Made by a program: the position numbers and the translations under genes. The notes below the pieces were generated by a model, which saw only the letters and a list, made by a program, of their open reading frames with translations, was not told the origin of the DNA and ran no database searches. 64,000 nucleotides of DNA from an uncultured Aquimarina sp. (GTDB lineage: Bacteria > Bacteroidota > Bacteroidia > Flavobacteriales > Flavobacteriaceae). The stretch covers positions 62,001 through 126,000 of the forward strand of contig CANMSL010000004.1 in the NCBI GenBank assembly GCA_947500505.1, read 5' to 3'. Shown piece by piece: positions 63,837 to 64,000 of the stretch. Every line of letters starts with the position of its first letter. Position 1 is the stretch's first letter.

Positions 63837-64000
63837 ATGGAGACAACACCAACATCAAAATCAAAGACTATTGAAATGTTAGCAAACCCACCAGTACATA
63901 TCAAAATTAAAATGGCAACTTTATGGATCACTCTTATGTTCCTCTACATTTATGGCGATTATTTTGAATTATATACTCCTGCCAAAGTGGAGAAACTTAT
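63837..64000 (+). CDS. DUF6326-like membrane protein, cut by the window end
   Basis: ATG 63837 opens a frame that runs off the window; 54 codons are visible. After a polar start it reads 'PPVHIKIKMATLWITLMFLY' and 'IYGDYFELYTPAKVEKL', the opening helix and Y-GDYFELY-P motif that I associate with DUF6326-family membrane proteins. The function is unknown. It may share the unit of the preceding membrane protein. Confidence 0.65.
   Translation, partial: METTPTSKSKTIEMLANPPVHIKIKMATLWITLMFLYIYGDYFELYTPAKVEKL

Noticed and set aside
1..64000. tRNA, rRNA, CRISPR array, transposase or integrase
   Set aside because: None seen on reading both strands; no conserved T-loop, no spaced identical repeats and no DDE or tyrosine-recombinase motif.

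Overview
The window is AT-rich bacterial DNA (roughly one third G+C by eye) with the marks of a marine member of the Flavobacteriaceae. These include many short SPII lipoprotein signals, TAnnTTTG-type promoters, a Lacal_2735-type small protein, DUF2490, CIA30, SusD-free surface lipoprotein operons and a Bacteroidetes-type TssD. An Aquimarina-like genome is my best guess, but the assignment rests on recognising families and not on any search. I see no rRNA, tRNA, CRISPR array or insertion sequence.

Layout. 0.1-9.6 kb: a CBM9-like lipoprotein, then a trehalose module (GH15 enzyme divergent from a fused OtsA-OtsB and an MFS carrier), a small propeller protein and an amidohydrolase. 9.6-18.6 kb, minus strand: a surface/envelope cluster of two Kelch-propeller lipoproteins, an OmpA protein, other lipoproteins, two truncated genes and an overlooked 51-residue protein, downstream of a 929-residue TPR hybrid histidine kinase with an AraC output domain, which is its likely regulator. 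18.7-24.4 kb: peptide and ester hydrolysis (M28, esterase, M1, arginase-family) and small conserved genes. 24.5-32.1 kb: ABC-F ATPase, GAF/PAS protein, methyltransferase, lipoproteins, DUF2490, YdeI, plus GNAT and pirin remnants. 32.2-37.2 kb: two tandem SBP-type hybrid kinases, the first with its phospho-acceptor His changed to Gln, followed by a DUF1853 gene. 37.3-39.9 kb: a MoxR/ChlI-type AAA ATPase and a vWA partner. 40-49.3 kb: serine hydrolase, MBL hydrolase, a 1075-residue BNR propeller protein, an S9 peptidase stub, an FAD/NAD(P) protein and a cysteine hydrolase.

49.7-57.2 kb is the most accessory part. A four-gene, translationally coupled minus-strand operon encodes an extended TssD (Hcp-like tube protein of the Bacteroidetes type VI system), a LysM protein with a lysozyme-like region as probable effector, and two exported proteins that are probable immunity factors. 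A broken copy of the first immunity gene's 3' end lies exactly 992 bp away. Next come a G+C-richer orphan gene and about 1.4 kb of gene-free, repeat-rich DNA.

57.3-60.2 kb holds a two-gene nuclease-helicase pair that looks like a Hachiman (HamA/HamB) anti-phage system. 60.3-64 kb: an N5-(carboxyethyl)ornithine synthase-like enzyme, a DUF1801-like protein, a Crp/Fnr regulator whose FNR-type recognition helix is matched by a perfect TTGAT-N4-ATCAA operator just downstream, a membrane protein, and the start of a DUF6326-like gene.

The window carries an unusual number of gene remnants (at 7.4, 9.6, 12.0, 28.4, 31.9, 42.1, 46.4 and 50.5 kb) without any transposase.
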